From positions 1-64,000 of the forward strand of contig RCTD01000014.1 in assembly GCA_014898415.1 (NCBI GenBank): DNA of 64,000 bases, given 5' to 3'. The notes below the pieces were generated by a model that did not search any database, had not been told where the DNA came from, and saw only the letters and a program-made list of their open reading frames with translations. Position 1 is the first letter of the stretch. Every line of letters begins with the position of its first letter. The stretch comes from Stromatinia cepivora. Its lineage: Eukaryota > Ascomycota > Leotiomycetes > Helotiales > Sclerotiniaceae. The translations under genes and the position numbers were made by a program. Positions 38,301-48,950 of the stretch are shown here, piece by piece.

Positions 38301-38824
38301 ATTATAATTCAATTATTATTTCTTTGATTCTAAATCTAAATCTAAAAGAATAAATTTAATATATTATATAACTTATTATAAAATAATAAAAAATTAAAAA
38401 ATTATTTCATTTCTTATCGAATAATATTGAAATTGAAATATATAATAATTAAGATCTATTAAATTTTTTTATAAAATTTTCAATTACTTTAAATAAAAAT
38501 TAAAAGATATAAAAATTAAAAGTTATAATAAATTATAATTAAAAATAAATATTATTAATAATTCAATATCAAAAATAACTAAAAATAAATTAAAAATAAA
38601 TTCTAAATCTTTTTGATTAATTGATTTCAAATTATTTATTTAATTTTTTATAAATTAAATTTTTAAAAAGTTATCATATAAATATAATTTTATACGGATC
38701 TGATACACGTTATTTAGGAGATAGCCAACTAAACCCTCTGGAAGAGTTCGCTTAAAATATCCAATCAAAAAATAGTGTAAAACTCTGGAAGAAAGTCGAT
38801 GTGAAAACTAGACTATTTGACCCG

Positions 38825-39941
38825 TAGTCTAGCGGGTGCCTGACTCTCGAGGTATCGGTCATATAATTTTTAATATCTCCACCAGGAAAGTTTAATCGGC
38901 CGTTTTCTAAATCATATATTTTGAACCCGTTTTTCGCATTTTTTTAAATATATATTGATCTTATTTAACTATATTATATTATAATTAATAATTGAAAATT
39001 ATACTATAAATAAATACATTGCTTATTTACATTTTGCACTTTTTATTTTTATAAAATTCCGAATGATTATAATTCAATTGTTATTTCTTTAATTCTAAAT
39101 CCAGACCCGATAGGATAAATTTTACATGTTATATAGAATGATTTCACTATACTATAATTCTGAAATGGAACTAGACAATATGAAATAAACTCCAAATACT
39201 ATAAATAATACCCAAAATATAAGATTTTTTATTTATTCTATTTTTATTTATAAATTATAGATATCTATATATCCAATAATCCTTTTAATCTAACTTTATC
39301 ATTATAAAAACCTATTAAAGTATATAAAAATTACAAAAAAGGAATTATGAATAGAATTAAAGTGAATATACTTTTGTAGTTTGTTCATTTTGTATAGCTT
39401 TCAAAAATGATATAATAAAGGCAATAATATTTTCTTCTTGAATAATTGATAATGGAGTCAAAAAATGATAGCTTATAATAACAATTGTTTTTCCGAATCC
39501 AATTTTAGCCACAAGAATTAAATCTTTATTTCGTTTTAAATCGGATAACAATGAAATTTGAGCACCACATAATTTATACCCTACACAAACTTCAATATCA
39601 TTTACAATTTACTAGAATGAAAATTGGGAGATATCAAAATTGGGGGTGGAAAAGAATAAAGAAGTCAATTCTATATTATAACCAATTGAAGATCTAAAGG
39701 GACTAGAAAATAAATCAAATAGTAGATCTACATCTTTTCGACCAGCAGATTCTATATCACATAACAAATTATCTATAAATACAATAATTGAAAATTTATT
39801 ACATAAAGTATGTTTTGGTATGGGTCTGATATACGTTATTTAGAAAACGACCGACTAGACCCTTTAAAAGAGTTCGCTTAAAATATCCAATCAAAAAATA
39901 GTGTAAAACTCTGGAAGAAGGTCGATGTGAAAACTAGACTA
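38825..39941 (+). mobile_element. MULE-like DNA transposon copy R2 carrying a helicase fragment
   Basis: It is 1117 bp, from TAGTCTAG (38825) to CTAGACTA (39941), with the perfect 9-bp duplication TTTGACCCG on both sides (38816-38824 and 39942-39950). The first about 325 bp and the last about 115 bp match R1 and L. The middle (about 39.15-39.83 kb) is different and, on the minus strand, encodes a decayed DNA-helicase segment. R1 and R2 share the TTTGACCCG between them, so they are tandem. Ordinary host sequence begins directly at 39951. Confidence 0.88.
39357..39759 (-). pseudogene. Decayed RecQ-like DNA helicase fragment inside transposon copy R2
   Basis: On the minus strand the translation runs DIESAGRKDVDLLFDLFSSP, then two stop codons (TAG, TAA, both explainable from CAG and CAA), then NDIEVCVGYKLCGAQISLLS and DLKRNKDLILVAKIGFGKTI. 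The block AKIGFGKT is a Walker A motif (AxxGxGKT), preceded by a Q-motif-like GAQ and followed by KAIQNEQ. In RecQ-like helicases of fungi a similar ILVAKTGFGKS segment is seen. Only the N-terminal part of the motor remains, so it is a fragment. Confidence 0.7.
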
Positions 39942-39950
39942 TTTGACCCG
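39942..39950. repeat. 9-bp target duplication TTTGACCCG (right edge of the transposon block)
   Basis: It is identical to 38816-38824 and differs from 36370-36378 by one transition. It is the last base pair block of the 17-kb nested insertion. Confidence 0.9.
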
Positions 39951-40285
39951 TCCATAAGTGGATACTTAGTTCTTCATATGCCCTCACTTGCAGCGCGAAA
40001 TGTGTAACATAACTCTTATATCTCGGATTTTGGAAACCAATGCTCACGGATTTTGCTAAAGACCGGTCATTGAACATGGCGATAACATTGGCAGGATGTG
40101 TGTCTTTCCCCACATGTGTCCAGAGAATAACGATCAACGATGTTATAGAAGTCTGTATAACTTGAGTGCACCCCGACTTATTGGCAAATGCAAACCACCA
40201 AGATCATCCTTTTTCAGAAGCTAGTTCTATTCAACCACACGTATTTCCCTGACCATCCATCACCTAACAACTATTCCCAGGCAAC

Positions 40286-41373
40286 ATGACCGCAGCAGTT
40301 CCAACTCAACCCCATAATCTCCCGCTCCTCATTACTCCTGAAACATGCCAAGGCCGTGTCTACATAGTTACCGGTGCCAATACAGGCTTGGGACTGGAAG
40401 CGGTCAGACATCTCGTTCGCCTTGGGGCTGCAACCGTCGTTGTGGGGGTACGCAATCTCACTTCCGGCTACCGTGCTCTTGCTGATATTGAATCATCCGC
40501 TGGAATATCTGGTGTGGCCCAAGTATGGGAGCTCGATCTTTCTTAATACACTTCCGTTATCGCTTTTGCGAAAAGGACAATCGAGAAACTCGAAAGAATC
40601 GATGCAGTGATAGAGAACGCCGCGGTAGCTTCCGGGGAAAGAATTATGAAAGAGGGACATCTGATTACAATCACGGTGAATGTGATTAGCACATTACTTT
40701 TGGGAGTTTTGCTGCTCCCAAAATTGAAGGAAACTGGAGCATGGTTCGGAACTTTACCGCATCTGGTTATCGTAACGAGTAGCGTCAGTTTCGATTTTAA
40801 GGAGGATCGGATGAAGATCAGAGATAACCCGATAGCGAAGTTGGATGACGAAGGAGTGGCTTTGAAGGCGTAGCTTATTTGCAGATCGTCCGATCAAAGC
40901 TAACATGATTTAAATAGTTATCCACTTTCTAAACTCCTTGAAATAATGGCAATCCGCCATCTTACCAATCTTCTTCCCCTTTCCCGCTCTGGAGTTGTCA
41001 TAAACCTGGTCTGTCCCGGCCTTTGTAAAACCGATCTAAGCCGCAGCGTTCCGCCTGGCCTTCTTGAGAAGATAGCTAAGCAAAAAGAACAGTATGGACG
41101 GATTGCCGAGGATGGTAGTCGAACACTATTGTATGGTGCCGTTGCGAGTGACCACAGTCATGGGTGTTTCTTGGATTCTTGTACCGTTGCTGAGTGAGTT
41201 TGAATCATACACTGGTTTTGTTGCTATGCCAAAACGCCGGTTGAAGGAATAAGGTACCGAGTTGGGTAACGGACGTGGATGGAAAGGAATCGCAGAAACT
41301 TGTTTGGGATGCTATTGCGAGTGAGCTTGAAACCATTGAGCCTGGCTGCGTAGAGAAGATCTTGCGGCAGTGA
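40286..41373 (+). pseudogene. Short-chain dehydrogenase/reductase (SDR) with one premature stop
   Basis: Exons 40286-40869, 40918-41193 and 41247-41373 (introns of 48 and 53 bp, with the phases closing) give 328 codons with a single in-frame TAA at 40544-40546 (codon 87). NAD(P)-binding TGANTGLG lies near residue 30, the NAA variant of the NAG motif (IENAAVASG) after the stop, and the catalytic YPLSK at about 196-200, then the PG motif VCPGLCKTDLS. The tail NKVPSWVTDVDGKESQKLVW is intact in the third exon. Apart from the stop everything is in frame, so the lesion is probably recent, or a stop in this copy only. The stop sits 600 bp from the RIPped block and is explainable as CAA to TAA. Substrate unknown. 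A sequencing error cannot be excluded. Confidence 0.85.
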
Positions 41374-41592
41374 AGCTGCTGAAGCCATCACTAGCATGAA
41401 TTGTTCTAAGAGTACTCTGAGTTCATTCCTTTTGACACACATCACAGCATCCAACACAGATCTGTGGTTCTTTCGTACCAATAGCGGATCAAGTCTTTAA
41501 CATAGTTTCCCAATCAATCATTGTTTCCTAGAATTTTGAGTGACTATGGCAATTGGCGAGGGTATTCAGTCGTTGGTCTTGAGATGACGAGA

Positions 41593-43147
41593 TTATCGGA
41601 ATGAGAATGTAGCAGTACCCTCTTTATCGTGCAACGCACCAACCCAAGGAAAGCCTTCCAGAATTCGTTTTATGTCAAACCAACATTGAAGACCGAGAGC
41701 ATGCATAGTTTGGCTTATCTTCTGAACCAGCCATGTGTTATCCACATTCCCCAAAACCGAAGATTTCCCTATAAGCAATAGCCAGAGTAATACCTCTGAG
41801 TGCTCATGTTTATTGCTAGAGAGTTGTTGCGTAGAAGACTTGATTAACCTAGCTAGAAGTGGACTGTCTGGAACTTTACTATCGATTCTACGGATAAACG
41901 TTGCGACGAATGATGTCAGACCTAGGTGCATTGCATCCTCAAGAGGATTATTAGGACGAAGAATACGAAGAGGATACATGGAAATGAGACGATATCCAAG
42001 TAAAAGAAGCGTATTGTGGAGCTTATAACTATCTAGAGGCGGACCACGTCCGACAATGGCCTCGTTGAGCAGCCATGCAAAATATGCAATGTCTGTCAGA
42101 AGGACACGGAGATTGGTGCTGAGTTGTAAGTTCCCCTGAGCACTAGAAATTACCTGTCTTCCGTAGAAATCTGAATGATCAGTCTCCCCGATACAGAAAG
42201 AATTGTTGCATTCAATATCCTGAACGGTCTGTCTTAAGGAGGTGCCCAGATGAAGGGAATACTCGAGATCAGCCCTGTATTATGTATTAGCACTAATATT
42301 AGATAAGGGTCAGATATTTGACCTAAAAATCTTTTGAGCAAGTCCAAATTGTTACTTTTCCAAGCTCGTAATGCCACCCCTCATCTCAACCATCCTTTCG
42401 AGCCCTTGAAGATGCAAAAGTCCTTGGCGATATTGACCTTGTAACCTATAATAATGTGACATGGTTAACACGGCCGCAATAGTATTATCGGCTACAGCAT
42501 CGTTTCCGGATAGTTTGTCATTAATCAAGCGGAAAGCACGCGAGAGGTGATGCATTGCCGTCTTTGGATCTTCTTGATTTACTACGTGATTATTGAGCGC
42601 TGTGACCGAAACAGCTACCCCGCAATGTAAACCTGAGAGATATTGGATTAGCTTATTTTTATTTAACGGGTAATAGAAGTAAAGGAATGGGACATACACG
42701 CTTCGTCTAAAACCATGAATTGAACGAATATTGAAGTAGATGTGTGGGGTGCCCTACACTGCTAATGAATGAGGAAGCTGGGCAACAAATCTTAATCAGC
42801 AAAAATTACAGTAAATCATTCCACTATAATAACAACATCATACCTCTCCGAACGATTCTCTTATTTCTGACAGCGTGGTCAGGAAATGAAAGAACTGAGA
42901 TGCTATCTCCAACATGCCGTCCGATCTCATCAATGGTATCCTCCTCCGTGTCCTTAGATCCCAAACGTCCGGAGACATCTTGGGCATTCGATAGATGTAC
43001 AGCGGCTAAAGTGATTTCACGTCTAATGCCAACTGATCTCTTTCTTGATGTCCTCACGAGCTTCTTCCCAGCGTTCCTTCCCACAGCTACATGGCTACGA
43101 ATGCGCTTTCGGTCAATTGCTGCATTATTGATAAATTCGAAATGCAT
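41593..43147 (-). CDS. Fungal transcription-factor-like protein without Zn2Cys6 finger
   Basis: Minus-strand exons 43147-42844, 42632-42356 and 42274-41593 give 420 residues. The second and third exons carry the helical fungal-specific regulatory domain: NTIAAVLTMSHYYRLQGQYR, GLLHLQGLERMVEMRGGI, and a C-terminal part beginning ADLEYSLHLG. The N-terminus (MHFEFINNAAIDRKRIRSHV, then a basic stretch with GKKLVRTSRKR) resembles the many fungal regulators that begin directly with this tail and lack a zinc cluster. The 81-bp second intron (42275-42355) is clear. The first (42633-42843, 211 bp) closes in frame but is long, and a segment normally found between these parts is missing, so an exon may be lost or mutated. 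It faces the SDR pseudogene end to end and could have regulated it; this is inference. Confidence 0.68.
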
Positions 43148-44033
43148 TGTTGTAAGTCTCGTCTTCAAATGCTAAATTAATTCATTGTTGGGATGAAGTC
43201 TTTGAATTAGAAAGGATGAAGGAAGGGGTCGGTACAGAATTTCGGAGTTAATGGCGTTCAGCAATATGTAAGCCAGCCTTCCGTCAAACACGGTGAAATG
43301 GTGAAACGGTCACGCTTTGGAGTCGAACCCATCCCATGGAATTTACATTGTAATCTTACAATTGTTTCACAGCTGCAAGTCAACATATCATAATTTGTCA
43401 CTGTATTTTTCAAACATGACTCAAATATTGAGATGAATACTGCAAAAAGCTATTTTTTGATCACCAACAAGGTGAGCTATTGCATATTGTTGTTTGAGAT
43501 TTCCACGAGGAATTATTTAGAAATCATCAGATCTGATACTGGACTTCTAATTCATAGCCTGTGGTGCGGCTTGGATTTAGCCAGGTAGTCAATCCAGAAT
43601 TTTTGTTAAACAAAACTTTATATATAAATATTCCTTAGGCACGAGGTTGTGATATTCAAAGAATCATGGATTTTTGCCATCATCTCATATAGAAAATGAA
43701 ATGTTGACCTGGATCTGACATAAATATTGGCACATATGCGATGTTGTCATTCGACCTTTTCTCTTTTCTCGACGCCCCTTCACCGTTCTTTCGAAGAATT
43801 TGAAGGTATGAAGCTTTGGATGGTTGTGGAGAGGCAGACAGAAGCTTCGGCAGTCACTGAGATGGATCGACTATGAGGACACTCCGCCGATGATATGTAT
43901 TATGTGCTCGAGAAGTTAAACTAAGGTAGTTACTAACCTGAATCCGAGTCCCAGGATGAAAATGAGACCGATCATGCAAACAAAACTTCACTTTCCTTAA
44001 ATTATCCGAACAGACATCCTCAGCTCAATTCAC
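43148..44033. other. Intergenic region between the TF-like gene and ISN1
   Basis: This is 886 bp. No open frame with family resemblance and no repeat was found. It probably holds the promoter of the TF-like gene and the 3' UTR of ISN1. Confidence 0.5.
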
Positions 44034-45893
44034 CTACTTCTTCTGAATAAATCCTCCTAGCTCATCCAACAATTCCACTGTCTCCCTGGGACTTGCAATC
44101 CAAGCCGTAGTACCCACTACTCTTGCCTTGAAATCATTGCTTCCAGCACTCAAGAATTGATCTCCAACATGCAGTGTTCTTTCTCCTCTAATCCACTGAC
44201 TTTCGTCTTCCACGTTTCCACCAAAAAACTTTTGGCAAACCAATACTCCCCAGCTCTTATCGCCAATATCCACGAAAACATCGTTGCCTCCGTTAAAAGC
44301 ACAGAAAGGCAACGAACGACCAACGTCCGACATTTCAAGCTTCTTTTGTACAACTAGTACGGTTTCTTCGAGGTGTTCTCGTGCAAATTTGAAGCCTGGT
44401 TCACGAGGAATAATCCCCACAGCTCGTTCTTTTCGAAGAATAGTGGCGGGCAAGGCTAGGTTGGTAACACATTCACGGAGAGAAGATTCCGCGAGATCGA
44501 GAAGGGCGGTTATGTTCGGCTGAGTCCAAGTGGACATACTGGGCAGAATCCAGGAGCGGCGGTGATGATGAGTTAGAAGGTGAGGAGAATTAGAGTCATA
44601 GGTGAAAAGAAAGTTGGATTCACCACCTGATGCAGTGTTAGAAGGAGCGTGAGGAGAATTTTAAAGCATCCAGAGATGTAAGTGAGTGCAAAGGTAAGAC
44701 GAATCGTAATGAAAAGGAGATGGAGGAAAGGAAATTTTTTGGCGGAGTCAAATGAAAAATGATTTACCCATCACAATAAGATTCTTTTTCTGCTCTGGTG
44801 TAAGAATGGTAGACACTTTGATTGCTTCCAACAATCCATGAAGTCTTCCATAATATTTTTCGGCCTCAGTATAACCAGCTGCGGTTACAATACCAATTTT
44901 TGTGTTATGACTCATGAGATCTATAGCTATAAGTATCTGATCATGCAAGGGCAAGTTGTCGAACTTACTAATTATTCGCTCAATAACGGGATTCGTAGGT
45001 TCGAGACTTTTACCATCATCATATCTTCGAGACTTCGGTTAGTAATTTGGCTCTCGTGCGAAGGGTATGACTTACAATGTAACATCACCATCAAAGGTAG
45101 CTAAATCCACTGAGCCTGCAGAGGTAACTCCCATGAGCTGCGCAGTGTTCAAAATCACCCTAATATCGTTGAAGGAAGGGGGAACAAATCTCCTCGACGA
45201 AATAAAACGTTTCCTATCCTGATATCTAAAAGCGTCCGCCAGTGGAAGTCGAGTGAAGAATGTACCAATACTGGGAACCAGTAATTTCAATTTCGACTGA
45301 CCTCCTAAACCAACCTTTTGATGGGCGACTTGATCATTTTAATATCTCGAACAATGGATGATGTGAAGAATGACACTTACTATGATCATCAATCATATCT
45401 TCAACATCCTGCATAATTTCTGCGTAACGTCGGTGGGCAATTTCGGCCATTTCACCTATCGTTCCATTTCTCGACTCAAACACACCGGTTGGCTGTGAAT
45501 GCAATACGAACGGTACAGCTAATAAACCTTTGATCCATTCTTTCATTGAGAATTAGCGACCAATTCCTCAAATTTAGGAGGACACTTGCCCAAGGTGAAA
45601 ATGGTGACTTTCAAGACAACAGGGACACTATCGGGGAATGTTTGTTTATTTATGGAGCAAAGGACTCAAGGGGAGACATTGGAAATAGAAATCGACTAAT
45701 GGTACCTATGAATTGGTCTCGTCGATGAGTCTTGAGTGCATCTGAGTAGAATTAGGATGGACTATTTTCGTTGGGAATATACTAATGCTATGGACACGTA
45801 CACTCAACTCGATATCTAGGAGAACGGTGAGTAACTAGGGTATCGGTATGCTACAGGCGATGAGAATAGAAACGTATCTTACCTCGTAGTCAT
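44034..45893 (-). CDS. ISN1: IMP-specific 5'-nucleotidase
   Basis: Eight minus-strand exons: 45893-45883, 45815-45802, 45741-45706, 45539-45381, 45328-45076, 45024-44969, 44920-44768 and 44626-44034; 424 residues (yeast Isn1 has 450). The enzyme hydrolyses IMP to inosine in the cytosol, part of purine salvage. All phases close and rebuild the family sequence: MTTRYRVEYALKTHRRDQFI, WIKGLLAVPFVLHSQPTGVF, FVPPSFNDIRVILNTAQ, the HAD-type catalytic FDGDVTL (Asp153 and Asp155), GIVTAAGYTEAEKYYGRLHG, and near the C-terminus TLHVGDQFLSAGSNDFKARV. The first two coding exons are only 11 and 14 nt. Exon 7 has two acceptors 6 nt apart (44926 or 44920), both in frame. I use the second, giving RIINLMSHN. 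Confidence 0.93.
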
Positions 45894-47023
45894 TGTAAGA
45901 AATTCGGTCGAAAGGAATGTACAAGAGTGGTGTGAGGTCTTTCACGGATGGTTGAAATATCTTGCGAGTTTATAAGTATTCAAGAATAGATTTGAATGAA
46001 GTACTGTACTATATATATATAGAGGTGTAAATATCGTTGAGTTGAAAGTAAGCGATGCGATTGTTGGCCAATGCACAGTGACTTTTAGTGTCGTTAGTGT
46101 TGTAACCAATTAAACCCGACACCGAAATGATAAGATCGATATCCCTGTTAGCACTGCCGACCCCGCAAATACAGCGCTTCAATGCTCTGTTGGCTAGTAT
46201 CTAGTTTCAGCCTTCCAGCCTTCCAGCCTTCCAGCTTCCAGCCCTCCAGCCCTCTTAGAACTCTACCTGATAAAGTCACGCCTTCCTTGACAATTCATAG
46301 TTTCTTCATCGCTAATTATGACCTACCAGGCTACTAGGGAATGCTGAGGATGTCAAGCCATAAGGTATGACCAGATCAGCTGTTGACTTCGTTTCAAGGA
46401 TAGGAGAAGCCGCTTAATATTGACCTCCATAACAATCACGTGTTGTCTACTCGTGGTGATTTGGATGCGTTGCTGCTGATCATTTCTTGATGGGGCTGTC
46501 AGATTAAGGAATATAGGATCGTACGTATGATTGATATAGGCAGGTGTATATATGAAATCATTAAAGTGTGCGAGTAAAATGCTGGTTCGAGATCATTTAT
46601 ATAACTCGTGTAGACTACAGCAACTTCTGGCCATGTTATTCCTGCAAAACTGCCGTCTTCATTCGCTAGCCTCCTCAAAATGTCCAATAGTACGGACTGA
46701 AGTGAGTTTTTGAGGTTGGTTGAATTAGCTAAATGGATTTCTTGTTTCAAATAAATTTGGTGTTACAAACAACATTCGATATACTAAAGAGATTCAAGGA
46801 TCAAAAACCTCTCATTATTGGATGCAGTCCGATTATCAGAAGCTCTGCGACATATGTTTAATGTAAGAGCCCGAGTCCCCTCTCATTTCCATTAAAATCG
46901 TATTACAATAACGAGAGGATATATATAACAAGAACGCCACCATCGTAGAACTATGCATTTATCTTAATAGTAATCAATCCCGTGCTATGCAATCTAACTC
47001 CTCATGAATCTTTATAACACAAT
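45894..47023. other. Intergenic region between ISN1 and the phosphoesterase gene
   Basis: This is 1.13 kb. It contains the presumed ISN1 promoter, a short TATATATATA run near 46011, and a CCTTCCAG-type minisatellite at about 46209-46252. A frame at 46499-46750 lacks an ATG and resembles nothing I know. Confidence 0.5.
46209..46252. repeat. CCTTCCAG-type short tandem repeat
   Basis: AGCCTTCCAGCCTTCCAG units repeat three to five times with small variants (CTTCCAG, CCCTCCAG). It is a simple minisatellite in non-coding sequence. Confidence 0.7.
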
Positions 47024-48950
47024 TCAACAATCCTGACCCCAATGCTCCTTAATCCATCCAGCCATCAAATCCGTCAACGTTTCATTTCTATAACCGCTCA
47101 CATCCTCGTTCGTATAATCCGCTCCAGAATAGCGCAATGCAACAAGGACCCATGGTTTTATAAAATCTATAAAGACTAAATCTACTGTTGCAGGATTTGT
47201 GTCTGTGGAAGGAAAATTAATGCGGGATTCGATACAATTAGGTACACGGTGGAAAGTGATGGGTGCATGAATCGTGTCGTCGCCATCAGAGCCGCCATCG
47301 TCCTTGGTGGTATAGCCAGGGATAAGGTTGGGTTCGTAGATTGATGAGGATGAAAGGAGAGGAGATTGAGCGTTAGATAGCGGTGGGAGTTTGGAGATGG
47401 GTATCAAGGGAGCCAGGATATCGGTTTTATAGGAGAGATGCTCCGGTGGTGCGAGATTGTTAGGATCTAGATTCGAAGACGAGAAGATGTTGCCGCCGCT
47501 GTTAAGTAGTGTGAGAACATTTTCAGCAGCCATGAGTGGCACGTCTTTAATGAAGAGAAATTTGCTGACGAATGGAGAGATGATGAAGGTCGTGTCTCTT
47601 GTAAAGGCGCCTTTGAAGATGTCAAATCTCATGGCGCCGGTATTACTTATGGCTATTGTTGGAACGTCTTTGCGATCGGGATGGGTCACAATATCTGGCA
47701 TTACCTCGTCGCCAAGCCATGAGAAGAGACTGTCTTTACTGGGATATTTTGCTCTGCTCATCCAGAGATCTTTTGGGGCACATCCAAAATTATGGTCGAG
47801 GTTCAGGGCCTTTCGAGCTTTAGCGATAGAGCTAGAAACGTTCTTGCCATGCTCCGTGGGGAATGTTGTATCGTTCAACCCAGTATGAAAATGATAGCCA
47901 AAGAGGTTGTTGTCGATATATCTTCTTTGGAAAGACATGCTTGCACGTTTCTCAGCATCGGCTCCTTGTGCATCAGAAATAACTTCTTTTCCTGGGATCT
48001 TTTCTTTTTCGTTCTTTTTAATACCTCCTATTGACATCCAGCCAACTGTCTCCATATACCGACCACTCTGTATTCCGTATGCCTTAGAATCGTATTTGGC
48101 AAAGCTTCGAATATGGCTATGGCCACCAAAAAATTGAATCGGAGTATCCCAATTTTGTTCTCTTAATGCCTTGTAAATAGCCTTGTATTCTGGCCCATCC
48201 AGCGTTACATGCCCAATAACCACAAACAAATCAGCATCTTCTCGAATTGCTTGTTGAAACCATTCTTCCTTAATAGTCTTTTCAACTTCTTGCACAACAG
48301 TATTGTTGGCATTTCTATTGAAATTGAAGAGAAATCCAAATGCAACCACTTTGATGCCTTGATTCTTTGTTGTGAACTTGCGATATCGTCTCGCCATCGG
48401 AATTTGCTCCCCAGTCTTCGGATTAATATAGTCGAGATTTGAAGCAAGATAATTCCCTTTAAAGTTTGGCACTGTTTGATCGTATTCTCGTGCGGCCGCG
48501 TCTGCCTTGTATAACTCATGGTTCCCAGTACAAATTATGTCAATATCTTGTTCCCTGAATATATCATATGTGTAAAGTCCTTTGGGATCCGATGCATCGT
48601 ATAATCCATTTCCCTCAATTCGATCTCCGGTATCGACAAGTAAAAGATCCACCCCTTTATCATTTGCTTGCTTTTTCATTTGCTCTGCAAATGATATGTA
48701 GTCACCCCAATCTGCAGAGTATTGTGCCCTAAGAACTCAGTCAGCTCCCCTTGTTCCTGCCGGTATGTAATTTAACATACTCTTGTAGATGACCCGCATG
48801 CCATCCATGAGTATCTGTAGTTTGTAGAAAATTCAGTTGACCCCATTGCAATGGTCTCATAGGTGCCGGTATAGCAGCTGGGGCAGAAGGCTGAGTGCCT
48901 GCTGCGAGAGATGTGAGAAGACCAGTCAAGGTCAATAAACGCTTCGTCAT
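47024..48950 (-). CDS. Secreted or vacuolar 5'-nucleotidase-like metallophosphoesterase
   Basis: Minus-strand exons 48950-48781 and 48728-47024 (52-bp intron, GTATGT donor, phase closed) give 624 residues. Residues 1-19 look like a signal peptide ([18 protein letters not shown]). The dimetal calcineurin-like phosphoesterase motifs are all present: [11 protein letters not shown] (Asp46, His48), [28 protein letters not shown] and GGHSHIRSF. The C-terminal half has the 5'-nucleotidase-like layout with [20 protein letters not shown]. It resembles the fungal family of yeast YHR202W, whose substrate is poorly known. It probably acts outside the cytosol on nucleotides or other phosphate esters. It sits beside ISN1 on the same strand but with a 1.1-kb gap, so a functional link is speculative. 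An upstream in-frame extension to 49019 is not needed. Confidence 0.9.

Larger units (their letters stand above)
36379..38815 (+). mobile_element. MULE-like DNA transposon copy R1 (split by an LTR element)
   Basis: Its own sequence is 36379-36624 plus 38306-38815, about 756 bp. The ends are TAGTCTAA and CTAGACTA, and the flanking 9-mers are TTTGACCCA (36370-36378) and TTTGACCCG (38816-38824), differing by one RIP-type transition. It is similar over both ends and the inner arm to copy L (inverted) and copy R2. No coding potential was seen; the middle is almost pure A+T. Confidence 0.87.

Noticed and set aside
22873..38815. Inverted repeats of about 500 bp at 22.87-23.37 kb and 38.31-38.82 kb taken as the terminal inverted repeats of one 16-kb giant transposon
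   Set aside because: Each arm turned out to be part of a separate about 760-bp element in opposite orientation, each with its own 9-bp target duplication, split by later LTR insertions. No single-element duplication spans the whole interval.
46499..46750. 83-codon frame with LQSVLLDILRRLANEDGSFAG
   Set aside because: It starts at TTG, has no second exon that fits and resembles no family I know. It could be a relic, but support is too weak for a feature.
47457..48137. Plus-strand frames across the phosphoesterase gene
   Set aside because: They are antisense shadows of a gene whose metal-binding motifs are clear on the minus strand.
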